Notes under the pieces: generated by a model
What the model was told of the DNA's origin: nothing
Databases searched by the model: none
Seen by the model: the letters and a program-made list of their open reading frames with translations, nothing else
Program-made: the position numbers and the translations under genes
Part shown: one piece after another, positions 50,134 to 62,678 of the stretch
How the letters are laid out: each line of letters starts with the position of its first letter
How positions within the stretch are numbered: the first letter of the stretch is position 1
Source of the DNA: Trichoplusia ni
Taxonomy: Eukaryota > Arthropoda > Insecta > Lepidoptera > Noctuidae
Assembly: GCF_003590095.1 (NCBI RefSeq)
Contig: NC_039481.1
Span: forward strand, 5,332,001 to 5,396,000
Length of the DNA stretch: 64,000 bases
Direction: 5' to 3'

Positions 50134-52358
50134 CTAAATATGTAGCAAAGAACACCATAAATAAAAAGTTACTGGCTCAAAGCTGAAGTCCGGATATGTT
50201 ACATTTAGCAAAATATGTAACACTATTTTTTTTGAAACGCCTCGCGATGTGTTGCTTAAGTTTGTAGTTTGATTTGTTGACCTTTATTTAAGTCCTTTCT
50301 TACGAATGGGGTAGGTATAGGTTAAACGTATATACTTCAACCCTATTCCACTCCAAAATCAAATTTCATAATTGAACGATTTTTTTAACTGTAAAGAAAT
50401 AAACCGTCAATGCGAGCACTGTCTGTAATTGTTGAAAAACATAAAAAAAATACCCAAAAAAATTAACCAGCACCAACGCTAAATTAAATATCATATTTAC
50501 GCGATATGAATGAGAGAGTTCAGAAGAAGGTTCGACGCGCGTGATATAATAATTCGTTAACTCTACAAATAAAATGGTATCTGTAACGTTTTATTAGCAT
50601 GGTAATTACAGCATCACGTTTTATGACTATTTCTCGCCTGCGAATGCGTAACACGCAAATAAAGAAAATTCACGACCTTCTTCAAAAGCGTATTAGATAA
50701 TAATGATTGAGTACACGCGGCGGTATTGTAACAACATTTTAGTGACTGTTGAGATATTATTTAGCTCGCGGTTTAAAATAAGTTATTTTGGGAGGTAAAG
50801 ATCTTATTTGGCTTCTATGCTATTGCTAATAGAATAGATTGTCCCCTTATGTGGAAACTAGTACAGCGGTTAGTGTTATTGTATATTAACATGTGTCGCT
50901 TACTGTACTGTATGGATCTTAGTTATCTGAATAAACAATTTATATTATTATTATTATTATAGACGGATATTTGACGGGCCTGTTGGTCTAGTGGTTAGTG
51001 ACCCTGACTGCTGTACCAGAGGTCGTGGGTTCGATTCCCGCCCAGGACAAAAGTTGTGTGATGAGCATGATCATTTGTTCTGGTGTCTGGGTGTAATTTA
51101 TCTATAATATGTATGTATTTAGAAATATATAAGTAAGTTTATCAGTTGTCTGGTTACCATAACACAAGCTCTGCTTAGCTTGGGATCAGATAACCGTGTG
51201 TGAGTTGTCCCAGGATATATATTATATTATATATATATATATATAGATGATAACGCATCCTGCAATATAAACAAAAAACTTGCAGCACTAATATTAACTT
51301 CTCATAAAATTAACTAAGACAAACTAGTTAACAAATGTACTCATTAATGTATGTATCATGTAGTCTAATTCTATTTACCTGTAAATGATATCTAGGAATG
51401 TCACAAATAAACTACAATACAGATCTAAATATATTTATTACAAATGTTAATTCTTCATAAGAAGCCCAAAATAAATATTTTTGTAGTAATACAGAGGTAT
51501 GCATTTTTGAAATAAACTGTAGATAAATTACATTGTACTTTCTTGTCTGAAAACTGAAGATTTTTTCAGAACAAATTAAATTAAGTGTTGCTATTTACAA
51601 ATAAACATACATATACAGTACATAATGTACAAAATACTTATTGCGACGTTACGCGCTTCAGAGTAACACCAACTACAGGTGCACTTTACATAACAATATA
51701 TACTTTATATTTATAAATAAATGTTTACTTGAAATACTTCGACTCGATCGCGATCGCTGCAGTAACGATAATAGCAAATTACAAATTTGATAACAACTTG
51801 AAGCATTATAACACTCCACTACAACATCAATGAATATTTAGTTTAACAATCATTCGAACTAACTATGTATTATCTAATATGGTCACTTAAACTAAATGTT
51901 TTAATAAATAAAATAATGAATGACATTATTCAATCTAATTGGCTCTAATACAACCAGTTCTATATGATCTTTCAGGATAATTTGATCAAATTACATTTAG
52001 ACAGCTATAGAAAGAGTGACTGGGAAGCTAGTGCTTAACATTTAAAATGTAGATATCACAAATACTTCAGCGTATTCCTGTATATAAATATAACAACCTA
52101 TCTATAAAAATTAACTATGGAATTGCTAAACTACAATAATGTTCAATACAATACAATATAACTTTCATACAAGACACTATTAACCAGCAGCGTATGTGAT
52201 ACGACTAATACGGCAATGAGTGTTACATGACTATCGAGAATTACATTATAAATAATCTGCAATTTTAGGTGCGAATTTTTGAAGAAATAACTGGATAGAC
52301 ACCTACAATGACCAATTAGATAGTTAAGATGATTATTAGTGAAAATACTGGCAGTAGT
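50134..52358. other. Noncoding region downstream of the canonical SUCLA2 stop
   Basis: It contains the probable SUCLA2 3' UTR, a tRNA-derived SINE (50973-51230) and two microsatellites: an ATT run near 50945-50962 and a TA run near 51222-51245. If the terminal exons A and B are real, this is an intron of the longer transcripts. Confidence 0.45.
50973..51230 (+). repeat. tRNA-derived SINE, family D (copy 2, well preserved)
   Basis: The head GGCCTGTTGGTCTAGTGGTT (box A) and GTGGGTTCGATTCCCGCCCA (box B) are intact. The body is TGTGTGATGAGCATGATCAT, then TCTGG...AATTTATCTATAATA, ending in an AT-rich tail that merges with a TA microsatellite. An (ATT)n tract lies just upstream. Confidence 0.85.
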
Positions 52359-55300
52359 TTACTTCTCCAACATATATCTAGGGATGTCGAATTTCACCTC
52401 GACTCCGGCTTTCTTGGCGAGCGCGACGATTTCTGACAGCTGGACCACGAGCTGCGCGGCCTCGTCGAGGTCGTCACGCGGCACAATGCGCAACCCTGAC
52501 TCGGCAATCAGTTTTCTCGCCTCGTTCACTTTTGTACCCTGTAATTAGCAAGTAAGTATAGATACATAAATAATAGATAGGATAGTATAAAAAACATTTA
52601 TGAATGTTTGTTTTCTTTTAATACCATACCTGGAGGCGCACAATAACAGGGATTTGAATGTTAAGGTTCTTGGCAGCGTTAACGATGCCCTCTGCGATGA
52701 CGTCGCACCTCATGATACCACCGAAGATGTTCACCAATATAGCGGACACGTTGGGATCCGACAAGATGATTTTGAAGGCTTCCTACAATTATAAATAAAG
52801 TTAAAGGAGCGGTAAGTGGTTGTTGTGATGAGGTTAAAACCTTATCCGCTAACACACGTTTACACATACAGTTTCACTTTAATAAAAAAAGCTGCCGAGT
52901 GAGAGACTCGCCCAGGAAGGGTTTCTTTGGCAGCAAAATTCTTATATTTCTTATATTTGTGTTGACTGAATTAAAGGTAAATTAACCAATTGTGATATAC
53001 CAAACCGTTTTTATCGGGCGAGGCCAATATATCTGAACGCCATGCCTTTACAGCGTTTCGAAATTTTGCCCTGTAACTAAAATATTTAATGATACGCACC
53101 GACACAGCCTGTGCAGTAGCGCCACCGCCGACGTCCAAGAAGTTGGCGGGGAAACCACCGTGCAACTTAATAATGTCCATGGTAGCCATAGCCAATCCGG
53201 CACCGTTTACCATGCACCCGATATTACCTACAATGAACACGTATAGTTATTAAATATGCGACTGTAGGCATGTAACATTTATTATATTTATAATATATTA
53301 CCGTCAAGAGCGATGTAGTTCAAGTTGAACTTATCAGCTTCGATTTCTTTTGGGTCTTCTTGAGTAATGTCTCTCAAAGCAAACAGTTCCTTCTGTCTCC
53401 ACTCGGCATTATCGTCGAATCGGAACTTGGCGTCCAAGCAGAAGACTGTAACAGCGATGTTTATATTTTACATACACTTGTTTATACAAAATGAGTGAGA
53501 CATTGTTTTATCTGTCACGATGACTGGAGGTCAAGCGTGGTCAAGGCTCGGGAAACCTAACTTTGTTTTCTCGCTTTCTCGTCTTTATCGGTATGCTGCG
53601 GTACATTATCGCTACGGAGGACATCACCTTATAATCACGCTATTAGACGTGATAAGTACATGCCCAACATATCACTTTCGCTGCAGTACATCTCATTCTT
53701 TCTAAATGCTCGTCGGTTCAAAGCACTCTCAGTCTGGCAGATTGCCACAACATTCTAAGGTTAGATAGATGTAAGAAGTTTTCTCATCCAAGTCGTATTT
53801 ACACGTGCACATAAATACACGTGTAAAATTGAACTTGAACCTTATTGACATGCTGTGCCTAGATACCCTTTCAGCCAATTAAGTTATAGGTATGTGATTA
53901 AATAATTCGTATAATAGTGTTTTTACATTATTACAACCGTGTTTTAAATGTGCCAGTTAGTGTACAATAAATATTGTATGCCGCAAAATGCGACGAGTAA
54001 ATACGCTGTCACTGACTCATTAACAAAATTGTCATCATATAAAACATACACGGCACGTAATATATGTTTATGCATTTGATTAAGATAAAAGTCTAATCAA
54101 ACCCTGTCTCGGACGGAACACGTCACACACGAGTAAAGATAAAGTTGCGTAACGAATAGTAAAAGGAAAAATGTGTCTGCCAATGTTAATCATTAATATA
54201 CTTGGCAACTAATTAAGAATGCATAAAACTAACATTGGCGTTACCCTGAGGCAATTTGTAAGATAGTTATGCCTTACCCTCCCATATTAACTAAAAGTTA
54301 ATCAAAACCAAACTTCAAGAGACTAGATTTATACGGACATAATCTAGTATTATCTATTAGATACCCTAAGTAGCTAATTTTTTTCATGAATTATTTTTCC
54401 ATGTATACTGCAATAAATGAAGATCGCTGACTAATCCTGCTTAGGTTTCTTGTTACTCTACAGCATGCATTATAATATGAGGTCGATAATAAACTAGTTT
54501 TACAAAGACAATACGCATTCATTACCTAATTTACAAAGAAAATTCTTAAGATTTTAATGGTGGTTATAAATTGTCGAACGTTTAATTTATACCTTTTTTT
54601 AATTTACATAATAATGTGTTTATCAAACAGTAAGTGAAGTCTGGACACCCAATATTTTGTTGTCACTAGTTTCACCACAGTGGATTGCATCAAAACTAGT
54701 GTCAGTCCTATGGCACGGGTCTATTCCATGATGCATGTCGATAGAATAGTTGTTATTGCGTCTTATTTTCACCTCAATATGATATGCATCAATATAATTG
54801 ATGGTTTCACAAAGACTAAAATAGCCATTAAGTATGCAAATGATTATTGCGGTACTAGAAGAGAATCAACAAAGCCAGTCATCTGGTGATAAATTGATGT
54901 AACATTGCCCACAATTGCGTATTTCCTCTCGCGTTACTTGTTTAGAAAGACCTAACTATAAAATATTTACGAAACCATTCTTTAGCAATCAATGAAGGTT
55001 TTTATTGCAAATCTGTGCCGTTAATAGCAACACAAACCAATCAAGTCGTCCTTGACTAAAAATGAATACTTAATAGTAACAACCAGATATCATGCAAAGA
55101 GCAAATCATTAATAATTTACTGATACAGGTCTGATCGACTGAGCCACAACAATGGATCATTAATTAATGCACAATACGAGAATAAACTACTTACATTTGC
55201 CAGTTAAGGCATCCTCCGCATATGGGTTTACTTCAATTAAAAGAGCATCTTTTTTCAAAAACAAATCATACATCCTCTTAATCATGTCACTGGCTTCTGC

Positions 55301-57892
55301 TGTTTCGAGGTTAATCTAAAAACATATTGATAATTGTTATAACAGTAATTTGTGTTAATAACTTTGGTTTTGATCTTGAGATAGATTACCTTCTTCAAAA
55401 CGCGCTGGATTTGTTCATCAGTGATTCCCTTAACGATGTCGATTGGTTCATAGGTGATCGCGTCTGGGTTTTCCGCAGCAACATCTTCAATACTTACTCC
55501 ACCTTGAGAGGATGCTATAATGACAGGGCCCTAAAACAATAAGTTTTCAAGCAAGTAAGTATTTTCGTCAAATACCTCAAAGATGATTTGGTAAAATAAT
55601 ATGGCAATATTTACGTTGAAACTGCGCTCCATCATGATGGCAATGTAGAATTCCCTACGCGGAAACTTGCGTTCGGTGACCATCACCTTGTTACAAATGC
55701 GTCCCGCCGCACCTGTTTGTTTGGTTACCAGGTACTGCTTCAGCATCTTGCTGGCGAGGTCTCCGGCGACTTCAACTCTGTGATAAAAGACAGATTATGA
55801 AGAAACAAATGCATAGGTTTAGTCCTCATGACCAAGCTTTTAATATTAACTTTTAGCTGCAAATTAGGACTAGAATACCTTATATTTCATCTAGTTTAAG
55901 TAATGGCAGTATTTATGATATGTGGAGTTTCAGTAAGTAGTGAAAATAATGTGAAGCTAGGCCTTTCTATTTCAGGGAGGATGTGATAATAAGGAAAGCA
56001 CTTACAGTAAGCCATCATATGACATGATATATTTTTCATTTTTGTTGAATGATATGAATGAAAATAAATACCTACAAATATTCTCATTTACTTACGTGTC
56101 TACCATTCTGACACCTCCCTTTAGGCCATTTTTGAAGGCACCTCTTCCTCTGCCTCCAGCAAGTACCTGACACAAATCTAGCAGTTATGATATACTTGCC
56201 TAACTTGGGTCTTTCTTAGAGTCAAAACATACTTAACTTTTTTGTCCAATTAGCATTAAAATTTTAAATAAACACCATAAAGTGTAAGAATATTTCTATG
56301 TGCAGTGTATCCTTGTCTAAATTGCTTTTATTCATAATTAATAATAGTGACAAGAATTACCTGAGCTTTGAGTACCATGTCTTTTGAGTTTAGTTCTTGC
56401 GCAAACTTTATTGCCTCTTCCTTAGTTGTAGCCACATTGAATCGGGGTACAGGAATGCCAGCATCTCGCAGCAAAGTGTAACTGATGTACTCATGTACGT
56501 TTAAGTTACGGACCTGCTGTTTACTTGGATAGAGACTCGATGTTGCCCCCACCAGAAGCTTTTTGAAAGAAAAAAAAAAACAATGTATACATGTATAATA
56601 TAAGGTATAAAAAAAACGAAAAAGCTCAATCCATTCAAACAGCCAAGACCAATTCAAAAACAGAAATATTAGTTTATTATAATTTTTAATAACTCAATGT
56701 TTACTTTTCTTCTTAACCAAGCTTTAAGACTTTTAATATTTTACTTTTGCTGGCTTTTAATATTTTACAAAATCATATTTCCCAGAGGATTATGTTTATC
56801 ACAATACAAATCAGTGAAAACTCAGAAAATATCTGATAAGGAAAAACTTGATATCTAGAACTGCATTATGTTGAATATTATATTATTTTATTTTCAAGCA
56901 TATACAACACACATAAAATGATAAGTACATGACTGTCTTATTCATAGATCACATAACAAATTGATAAAACAAACCAATTGGACTTTGTCCAGGTTAACAT
57001 GTATTCAAAGAAGTTTTCATTCTTATACTGTCCCCCACACTCAATAAAAATGTTTAAAAATATAAATAAACTTATACACAGTAAACAATAACATCATTTA
57101 AAATAATACATTTTAGCTAAATTTAAGATCGAATGAAACAATAATGGAATTCAATGTTTTTTATAGATTAGTTATATTGATTCAACAACAGAATAGTGAA
57201 AGGTTAAGTATCTAATTAGAGCAATACTGTTACAATTTTATTAACTGTCTCATAAACAAAATTAAGATAAACCACTGAACAAGCCTTTAAATGCACTAAG
57301 CAATTAAAGTTATGATTAAATCCTGTACATTTAAAAAAATATAAGGTTTCCGATACAATAAAAGGGGTTATTTTCAATATCTAACGTAAAATTGAATTTC
57401 ATTTAATCAAACTAAAATTCTATTGACCGCTTTTGGTCATGCCGATCAAGAAATGTATAGGTTCTTAATAAATGTTAACATTCTTGAACAAAATAGGGAA
57501 TTATCATGAAAACTAAAAAATATTAATAACATTACAGACGTACTACCGATGACGTAAGGTCACAATAGCTGAAAATGACAAGGTCAAATTTATAAATAAA
57601 ATTTTAAACTATAGTCAAGGCCTTGTAGCGTTATGAAATAAAGAAATCACTGGTCAAATTATTTATGAATAATATACTAAAAATCTATATTAATGCAAAA
57701 TTAATAAGATCGAAATTATTTGAATGTGGTTTATTGATTTTATTAAACAATTAGAATTAATGTATTTGAAATGAAAGCATACTTGTGCGCCTCAAGATAA
57801 TAAGGTATCAGTTAACCTCCATTTACCTTAGATCCATTTTTAAGGAATAAAGTTTGAGCAAGACCAATTGGACGGGGGAGTAAAGTCGCCAT
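52359..57892 (-). CDS. SUCLA2: Succinate--CoA ligase [ADP-forming] subunit beta, mitochondrial
   Basis: This TCA-cycle enzyme of the mitochondrial matrix converts succinyl-CoA plus ADP and phosphate to succinate, CoA and ATP with the alpha subunit. The ten exons are 57892-57827, 56558-56361, 56166-56096, 55777-55615, 55530-55390, 55315-55195, 53445-53302, 53227-53100, 52782-52630 and 52538-52359, giving 454 aa. The N-terminal 22 residues (MATLLPRPIGLAQTLFLKNG) look like a matrix-targeting peptide. The ATP-grasp domain begins NLNVHEYISYTLL and carries KAQVLAGGRGRGAFKNGLKG and FPRREFYIAIMMERSF. The CoA-ligase domain has GNIGCMVNGAGLAMATMDII, GGFPANFLDVGGGA and NIFGGIMRCDVIAEGIV. The C-terminus LAKKAGVEVKFDIPRY is the ADP-form (SUCLA2) rather than the GDP-form ending. 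Intron 6 is about 1.75 kb. Confidence 0.96.
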
Positions 57893-58609
57893 TTTTCACT
57901 ACTAATATCAAACCACAGACTACAGACTAGTGTCGACGACAGACGGCCATCGATACCGAATTGCAGACGGCAAGCAAGGTTTTCATTGCGTGAATGTATT
58001 TCAATGTTGCCATTTAATGTGACTCTAACTACAAACCATGTATTATAAGAAAATTATCGGTTTTGTGGTTATTTTATTGTTCACTAGTTGACTCTGCAAG
58101 TTTTGTCAAAGGAATTAAAATTTTAATAAAAAATCGAGAGTAGTAGCGTAAATTGATAAATTATTGTCACTGAAAACAACTATGGTATGGAGATTTTTCG
58201 TTTAGGAACTTTATTGAACAATTTCTTTATAAAGTATTCATGGAAAGCATCAAAGAGAATGTAATTCACTACGAAAGCATAGCATATATTTCGTAAGCAT
58301 ATCATAATTACATCATCAATAATATAATTTCATGCGCTATACAGAATTTATTTAAAACGACTAACAAGAGTAGTCCATAGGCTCCAAGGAACAAGAGTAT
58401 ACCCACATTTATTCGTATAACCACTATGCATTATTATATTATGAAGACTGCAAAATAATCAAACAAAAGTACCTATAAAACTTACATACTTAATGAAGGC
58501 ATAAATTTAAGAAATTAATAATAGTTAAATCTTTCAGTAGGTACTTAGTTGGTTAAAACAAAACAAAATGTTTTTTTTTACAAATGCATTTATTTTAACA
58601 CCATTATCT
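57893..58609. other. SUCLA2 promoter region and mTERF 3' flank
   Basis: The first 100 bp upstream of SUCLA2 hold a GC-richer patch with CATCGATA (near 57949), close to the DREF site TATCGATA. TTTGTCAAAG occurs at about 58100. No gene was seen. Confidence 0.4.
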
Positions 58610-60232
58610 TTAATTTTGAACAGATTCTTGATATTGCTTATTTTCATCTAGCCATACACCATTCCCAGAAAAATAATGGTTTTTCTCCAGAATATAAAGT
58701 ACTAGACTTAGTTTTTGAGACTTGCTTAAAAAAGAATAGTCAAAATATTCATGTATCCAAGTGAACTCATTATGCATTTGCTTCTTATCAATAAGATTTA
58801 AAATTGCTTTTACTTTTTTCCATGGATATAGTAAGATGGGACTATTTTCGTAAATTTCCTCATTAGTGAATTGTGTAGATAGTTGCTCATACACATATTT
58901 CACTTGGAAGACAGGTGTGTTAATCCAAAATGGGTGCCGCTTGATTAGTTTGCGAACTTGGCTCATATTAAACTTTTTTCCTAATGACTGTGATATACAA
59001 AATAATAAATCTTTTCCTTTGCCTAATCTATCACCAGGAGCTTTTTCAAATATTTCATAATGTGATGCACTGCCAGACAGGACATTCAAACTTGCACATT
59101 TCTTATTACTGCTGTACAACTTGCTCAGTCTTTTCATGGCAGTATTGTTATGGTGTATCATTTTTAAAAATCGTGGATGTTTAAAAAATGTATTAAATTC
59201 AGGTACACTTTTTGCATTTTCTAATCTTTCTTTTATGGTGTCTATGCTAAGTGTAAATATGCCATAACACCTTCTTTGGGCTTCATTACTAATGCCATAT
59301 TCTTCTAAAAGTTTTCTTATTTCCAGTAGAGTTCTATAATTCTTTGATGCCAATTTGGGATGCATTCTTATGACTTCTTTTATATCAATTCCACCTAGAG
59401 ACCTAATATTGTAAATGATTTCTTTTAAATTTTCAGGATCTGCATGAATTAAATACAAGTTTGATTTAATTTTCTGATTTGGCATCATTATTTGGGATTG
59501 TAATATTTTTAATGTTTCATTTATATTTTGTAACGGGCGATGTTTGATTGTTGGATAAGTTTCAATGCCTCTGTAAAACTCTTCATTAGTTAGATCTAGA
59601 AGCAGTTCCAGATATCTTTGAATAATTTTTAGACGTAATGTGTATAGTGTAGATTTGTCAATATCTTCATAAATCAAGGTTGTAAGAGATGTTGGCCACT
59701 GCGTCATGAAACTCGCTAATCTGTTCTCAACATTAATTTGCGGAAGAATGTAACCAGAGTTCTTTAGCTCTCCAATTGTCTTTTGTCTTAATATTGTTAG
59801 GTATGTTGACAGCATTGCTGGAGCAATTACTTTCACGCCACATTCTTGTAACACTTTATAACGATACTTTAAGGTTACAGGCAAAATTCCAAATAGTGCA
59901 GGTTCTTCTATCAGTATTTCAGGAGACAATCCTATCTCACTAGACGTATTTACTAAGCTTTGAATTTTTTCTTCGTTTAACTTTGTTATTACTGGATGTT
60001 TCATACATAAAAACTGAGCCTTGCTTTCACTTATATCAAAGAATTTACACAAACATTTCACATTACTTTTATTGTCAATATTTACAGCACTGCTCTGAAC
60101 ATAACGAGTCCCCCTTTTAAGGATGCTAATCCACTTGTAGCTTTTAGTATTCATGGGTAAGTAAGACATAAATGTTACACTTGAAACTGATAAAATAAAT
60201 TCGAATAAACAAAATCGTAAATCATATTTCAT
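58610..60232 (-). CDS. mTERF-family mitochondrial factor (probably transcription termination factor 5)
   Basis: mTERF proteins bind mitochondrial DNA or rRNA through stacked helical repeats and affect transcription or ribosome assembly. This intronless ORF encodes 540 aa, near the size I recall for insect mTERF5 and longer than vertebrate MTERF1-4 (about 340-400). Several degenerate mTERF repeats are visible, each with a Pro near the first helix: KHPVITKLNEEKIQSLV, EEPALFGILPVTLKYRYKVL, MHPKLASKNYRTLLEIRKLL, RHPFWINTPVFQVKYVYEQL. The ATG at 60232 is the longest start. A downstream Met (NTKSYKWISILKRGTR) would give a more typical mitochondrial presequence. It is divergent from the claudin-like gene, with 376 bp between the starts. 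Orthology to mTERF5 is inferred. Confidence 0.75.
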   Translation of the reverse strand: MKYDLRFCLFEFILSVSSVTFMSYLPMNTKSYKWISILKRGTRYVQSSAVNIDNKSNVKCLCKFFDISESKAQFLCMKHPVITKLNEEKIQSLVNTSSEIGLSPEILIEEPALFGILPVTLKYRYKVLQECGVKVIAPAMLSTYLTILRQKTIGELKNSGYILPQINVENRLASFMTQWPTSLTTLIYEDIDKSTLYTLRLKIIQRYLELLLDLTNEEFYRGIETYPTIKHRPLQNINETLKILQSQIMMPNQKIKSNLYLIHADPENLKEIIYNIRSLGGIDIKEVIRMHPKLASKNYRTLLEIRKLLEEYGISNEAQRRCYGIFTLSIDTIKERLENAKSVPEFNTFFKHPRFLKMIHHNNTAMKRLSKLYSSNKKCASLNVLSGSASHYEIFEKAPGDRLGKGKDLLFCISQSLGKKFNMSQVRKLIKRHPFWINTPVFQVKYVYEQLSTQFTNEEIYENSPILLYPWKKVKAILNLIDKKQMHNEFTWIHEYFDYSFLSKSQKLSLVLYILEKNHYFSGNGVWLDENKQYQESVQN

Positions 60233-60608
60233 AAAATGTATCTAATAAATTATTCCTTGACAATCAGCTGGTATATGTCGAACGGGAATGACTGTCATTG
60301 ATATTTTTTTGGTGTAGCAGAAAATGAAATTATATTTTAATAAAGTTATATACTAATAGTAATTAAAATAAAGTTATATTTACAAGACGTAAAAAAACGA
60401 TTTGATTGTTAATTTTAGTTTTGAAAATTGAAATAAATTAATTTCTCTCTTTATAAGTGACGGTTAATTTACGAATAAAACGTTGTATGAAAGTTGACGA
60501 CTTCTGTCTGTCATTTACAAACTTTGACGTTTATGGTTGGGCGTGTTTTGTATATTTTACAAAGCGTTTGTGTTGTATTGGATTATGAATTAGCATTATT
60601 TTGTGAAA
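60233..60608. promoter_or_regulatory. Divergent promoter region mTERF / claudin-like
   Basis: This is a 376-bp head-to-head interval. It carries TTGACAATCAGCTGG, TGACTGTCA and TCTGTCATTTACAAACTTTG near the two ends, matching the TGACA/TGTCA pattern of the other promoters here. There is no TATA box. Confidence 0.45.
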
Positions 60609-61668
60609 ATGACTAAATCAAAAACAGGATTATTTGCTTTGGGATTTTTTGTTTTTGCCGCATTATTTATAATAATTGCCTTCGTTAGTCCTTACTGGTT
60701 AGTAACTGACGGAAAGCTAAAAAACCCGAAGTTTCTAAAAATCGGTAAGTTAAGGTTTATAAATGAAATTGTTAAATGACACTTGAAGATCGAAGTGAAA
60801 TAAATAATATGCTGAGATACTGGTTTATCTTACAGGTTTGTGGGAAGTATGTTTCAATGGTTTTGAAGAAGTACATCACTGGTACGATACAGTATTCAGT
60901 GGATGCTGGTGGATATTTGAAGAAGAGTATTATATCATACATGACATACTACTGCCCGGCTTCTTTATAGCGACACAATTCTTTTTTACGATCTCTATGT
61001 GTTGTGTCATATTATCATTGTTTCTTTCATACCTTTATATGAAGAAGGACAGAGATGATGACAAATACTTGACGCTTCTGGTGACTTTAGGCACAGTGCT
61101 TGTAATTGGAGGTAAGTTACTACTAACAAATAAAAGTTCAATTAATAAGCTTCATCTCTTTTATCCCTACTAATATTATAAATGCGAAAGCAACTCTTGT
61201 CTGTCTGCCTGTTACACTTTCACGTTTAAACCACTGAAACAATTTTGATGAAATTTGGTACAGAGATAGAGTAGACCTTGAGAAAGAACATAGTATAGTT
61301 TTTAACCTAGACTTTTGAAGAGTCTCTTGGAATCGCGATATAACCGAAATCAACGTGGGCGAAAAGCTAGTAGAAGATAATGTTGAAATGTGTTTACAGG
61401 GTTTTCAGGCATCATATCTGTGGTTACCTTTGGAGCTAGAGGAGATGGGCGAGATTGGATGCCTAATTGGGAGCATAATGACTTGGGATGGGCCTTTGCT
61501 ATGGGGGTCATAGGTGTTGTGTTCCTGTTCCCTGCTGGTATACTCTTTTTGGTTGAGGCCCGGGTACAAAAATACAAGAGACTTCATGAAATGCAAAGCC
61601 GAGAACCCTCTTCATATACAATGCATGAAAGGAAAACTGGTTATGCAGGAGGTCACACAGACATATAA
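60609..61668 (+). CDS. Claudin-family four-transmembrane protein
   Basis: Insect claudin-like proteins build septate junctions or act as membrane scaffolds (family knowledge). The three exons are 60609-60744, 60836-61111 and 61400-61668, giving 226 aa. TM1 is ALGFFVFAALFIIIAFVSPY. The first extracellular loop has the claudin signature W..GLW..C....C (SPYWLV, GLWEVCF, FSGCWW). TM2 is about residues 80-110, TM3 begins YLTLLVTLGTVLVIGG, and TM4 is GWAFAMGVIGVVFLFPAGIL. The cytoplasmic tail is about 35 residues and ends GGHTDI. It is not obviously one of the named fly claudins (mega, sinu, kune), so no symbol is given. Intron 2 holds a family B repeat. Confidence 0.85.
61168..61373 (+). repeat. 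Short interspersed repeat, family B (copy 3), in claudin-like intron 2
   Basis: It starts AATATTATAAATGCGAAAGC, then (TGTC)n, CGTTTAAACCACTGAAACAA, and ends GGGCGAAAAGCTAG. It fills most of the 288-bp intron and leaves the splice sites clear. Confidence 0.8.
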
Positions 61669-62678
61669 GAATTGTGTCTTAAAACTTTATAAATGCAGCT
61701 GCTGCAAAAGTAGTTCATAATTATAAATAATTAATTGTCCGTCCAAAATTTTAATCTTGCTTTAAATATGTGTTTAAGAAAGTAGACTGACACTTTGTAT
61801 GATAATTTCATTTACCAGGATATAGTTTTTTTGCCCAATTTTTATAAGAGATCTTTGAAATAGTATAAGGTTTTTATAGTGCAGACTTAGAATATAGTAA
61901 GTAGTAAGTACATATAAAACTATTGCACAATGCTTTTTGGCATACTGTTTCCTGCCACAAAATAGAATACTACATTTTAAATATTAAAACTTATTTACTT
62001 ATTACTTTTAAATAAGGAGAATCTCTTTATATGTAAATCTAGTAGCTCTCATTTTGCTAAAAGTATTATATCTCTTTATTGTGTCCCTATTTTACACAGG
62101 GGCGAATTAAAAATATGAACAAGACCAAATGTTGAATTGAATAAAATATATTGATCATATACATAATACAGACATAAATCAAATTGGAGATTCAATGTAA
62201 AATCATTAAAAAATAATGATAATGTAATATACTTTTTCAATATTCAGGCTCTATTGTATAATATTTATAACATAGAGTGTGACAACAGTGAATTCCAAAA
62301 AGAGATGTTGCCAATTTGTTTGTAATGACTTTTATTTCCTCATGACTTCAATCTTGTAACAGTGTTATTTTTAATGTAATTGATCACCTGTGTTTTTTTC
62401 ATTATATGTAGGTTTTATTTGTGTAAGTAACAATTTTTGTTAATATCACAGTCTAATCAGATCTAATAATCAATTAATAATGTATCAAATGCCAATTGCT
62501 GGATTATTATCAGATAGTTTATACTTGAGGTACTTACTTAAAAAACTTAAAAAGTATATAATATATACATCTGAATTTACAGCATATAATATATGTAATA
62601 TATCTTACATCATATATATTTGTATACCGAAGTGCCTATCAAATATAATAACTAACTTTTTACTCAGTTTTTTTATTA
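61669..62678. other. 3' flank between claudin-like gene and PfkB kinase (tail to tail)
   Basis: This is AT-rich, presumed 3' UTR of the claudin-like gene (AATAAA near 62140). No coding exon or recognisable repeat was seen. Confidence 0.4.

Noticed and set aside
50973..51060. A possible tRNA gene (clear box A and box B)
   Set aside because: No acceptor stem closes around it, and the sequence continues into a SINE body shared with 28019-28260, so it is the head of a tRNA-derived SINE.
51222..51245. TA dinucleotide tract as a regulatory or replication element
   Set aside because: It is a simple microsatellite at the end of a SINE tail.
57301..57830. Additional exon in the long first intron of SUCLA2
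   Set aside because: The canonical exons are continuous in phase, and only AT-rich sequence without coding bias was found.
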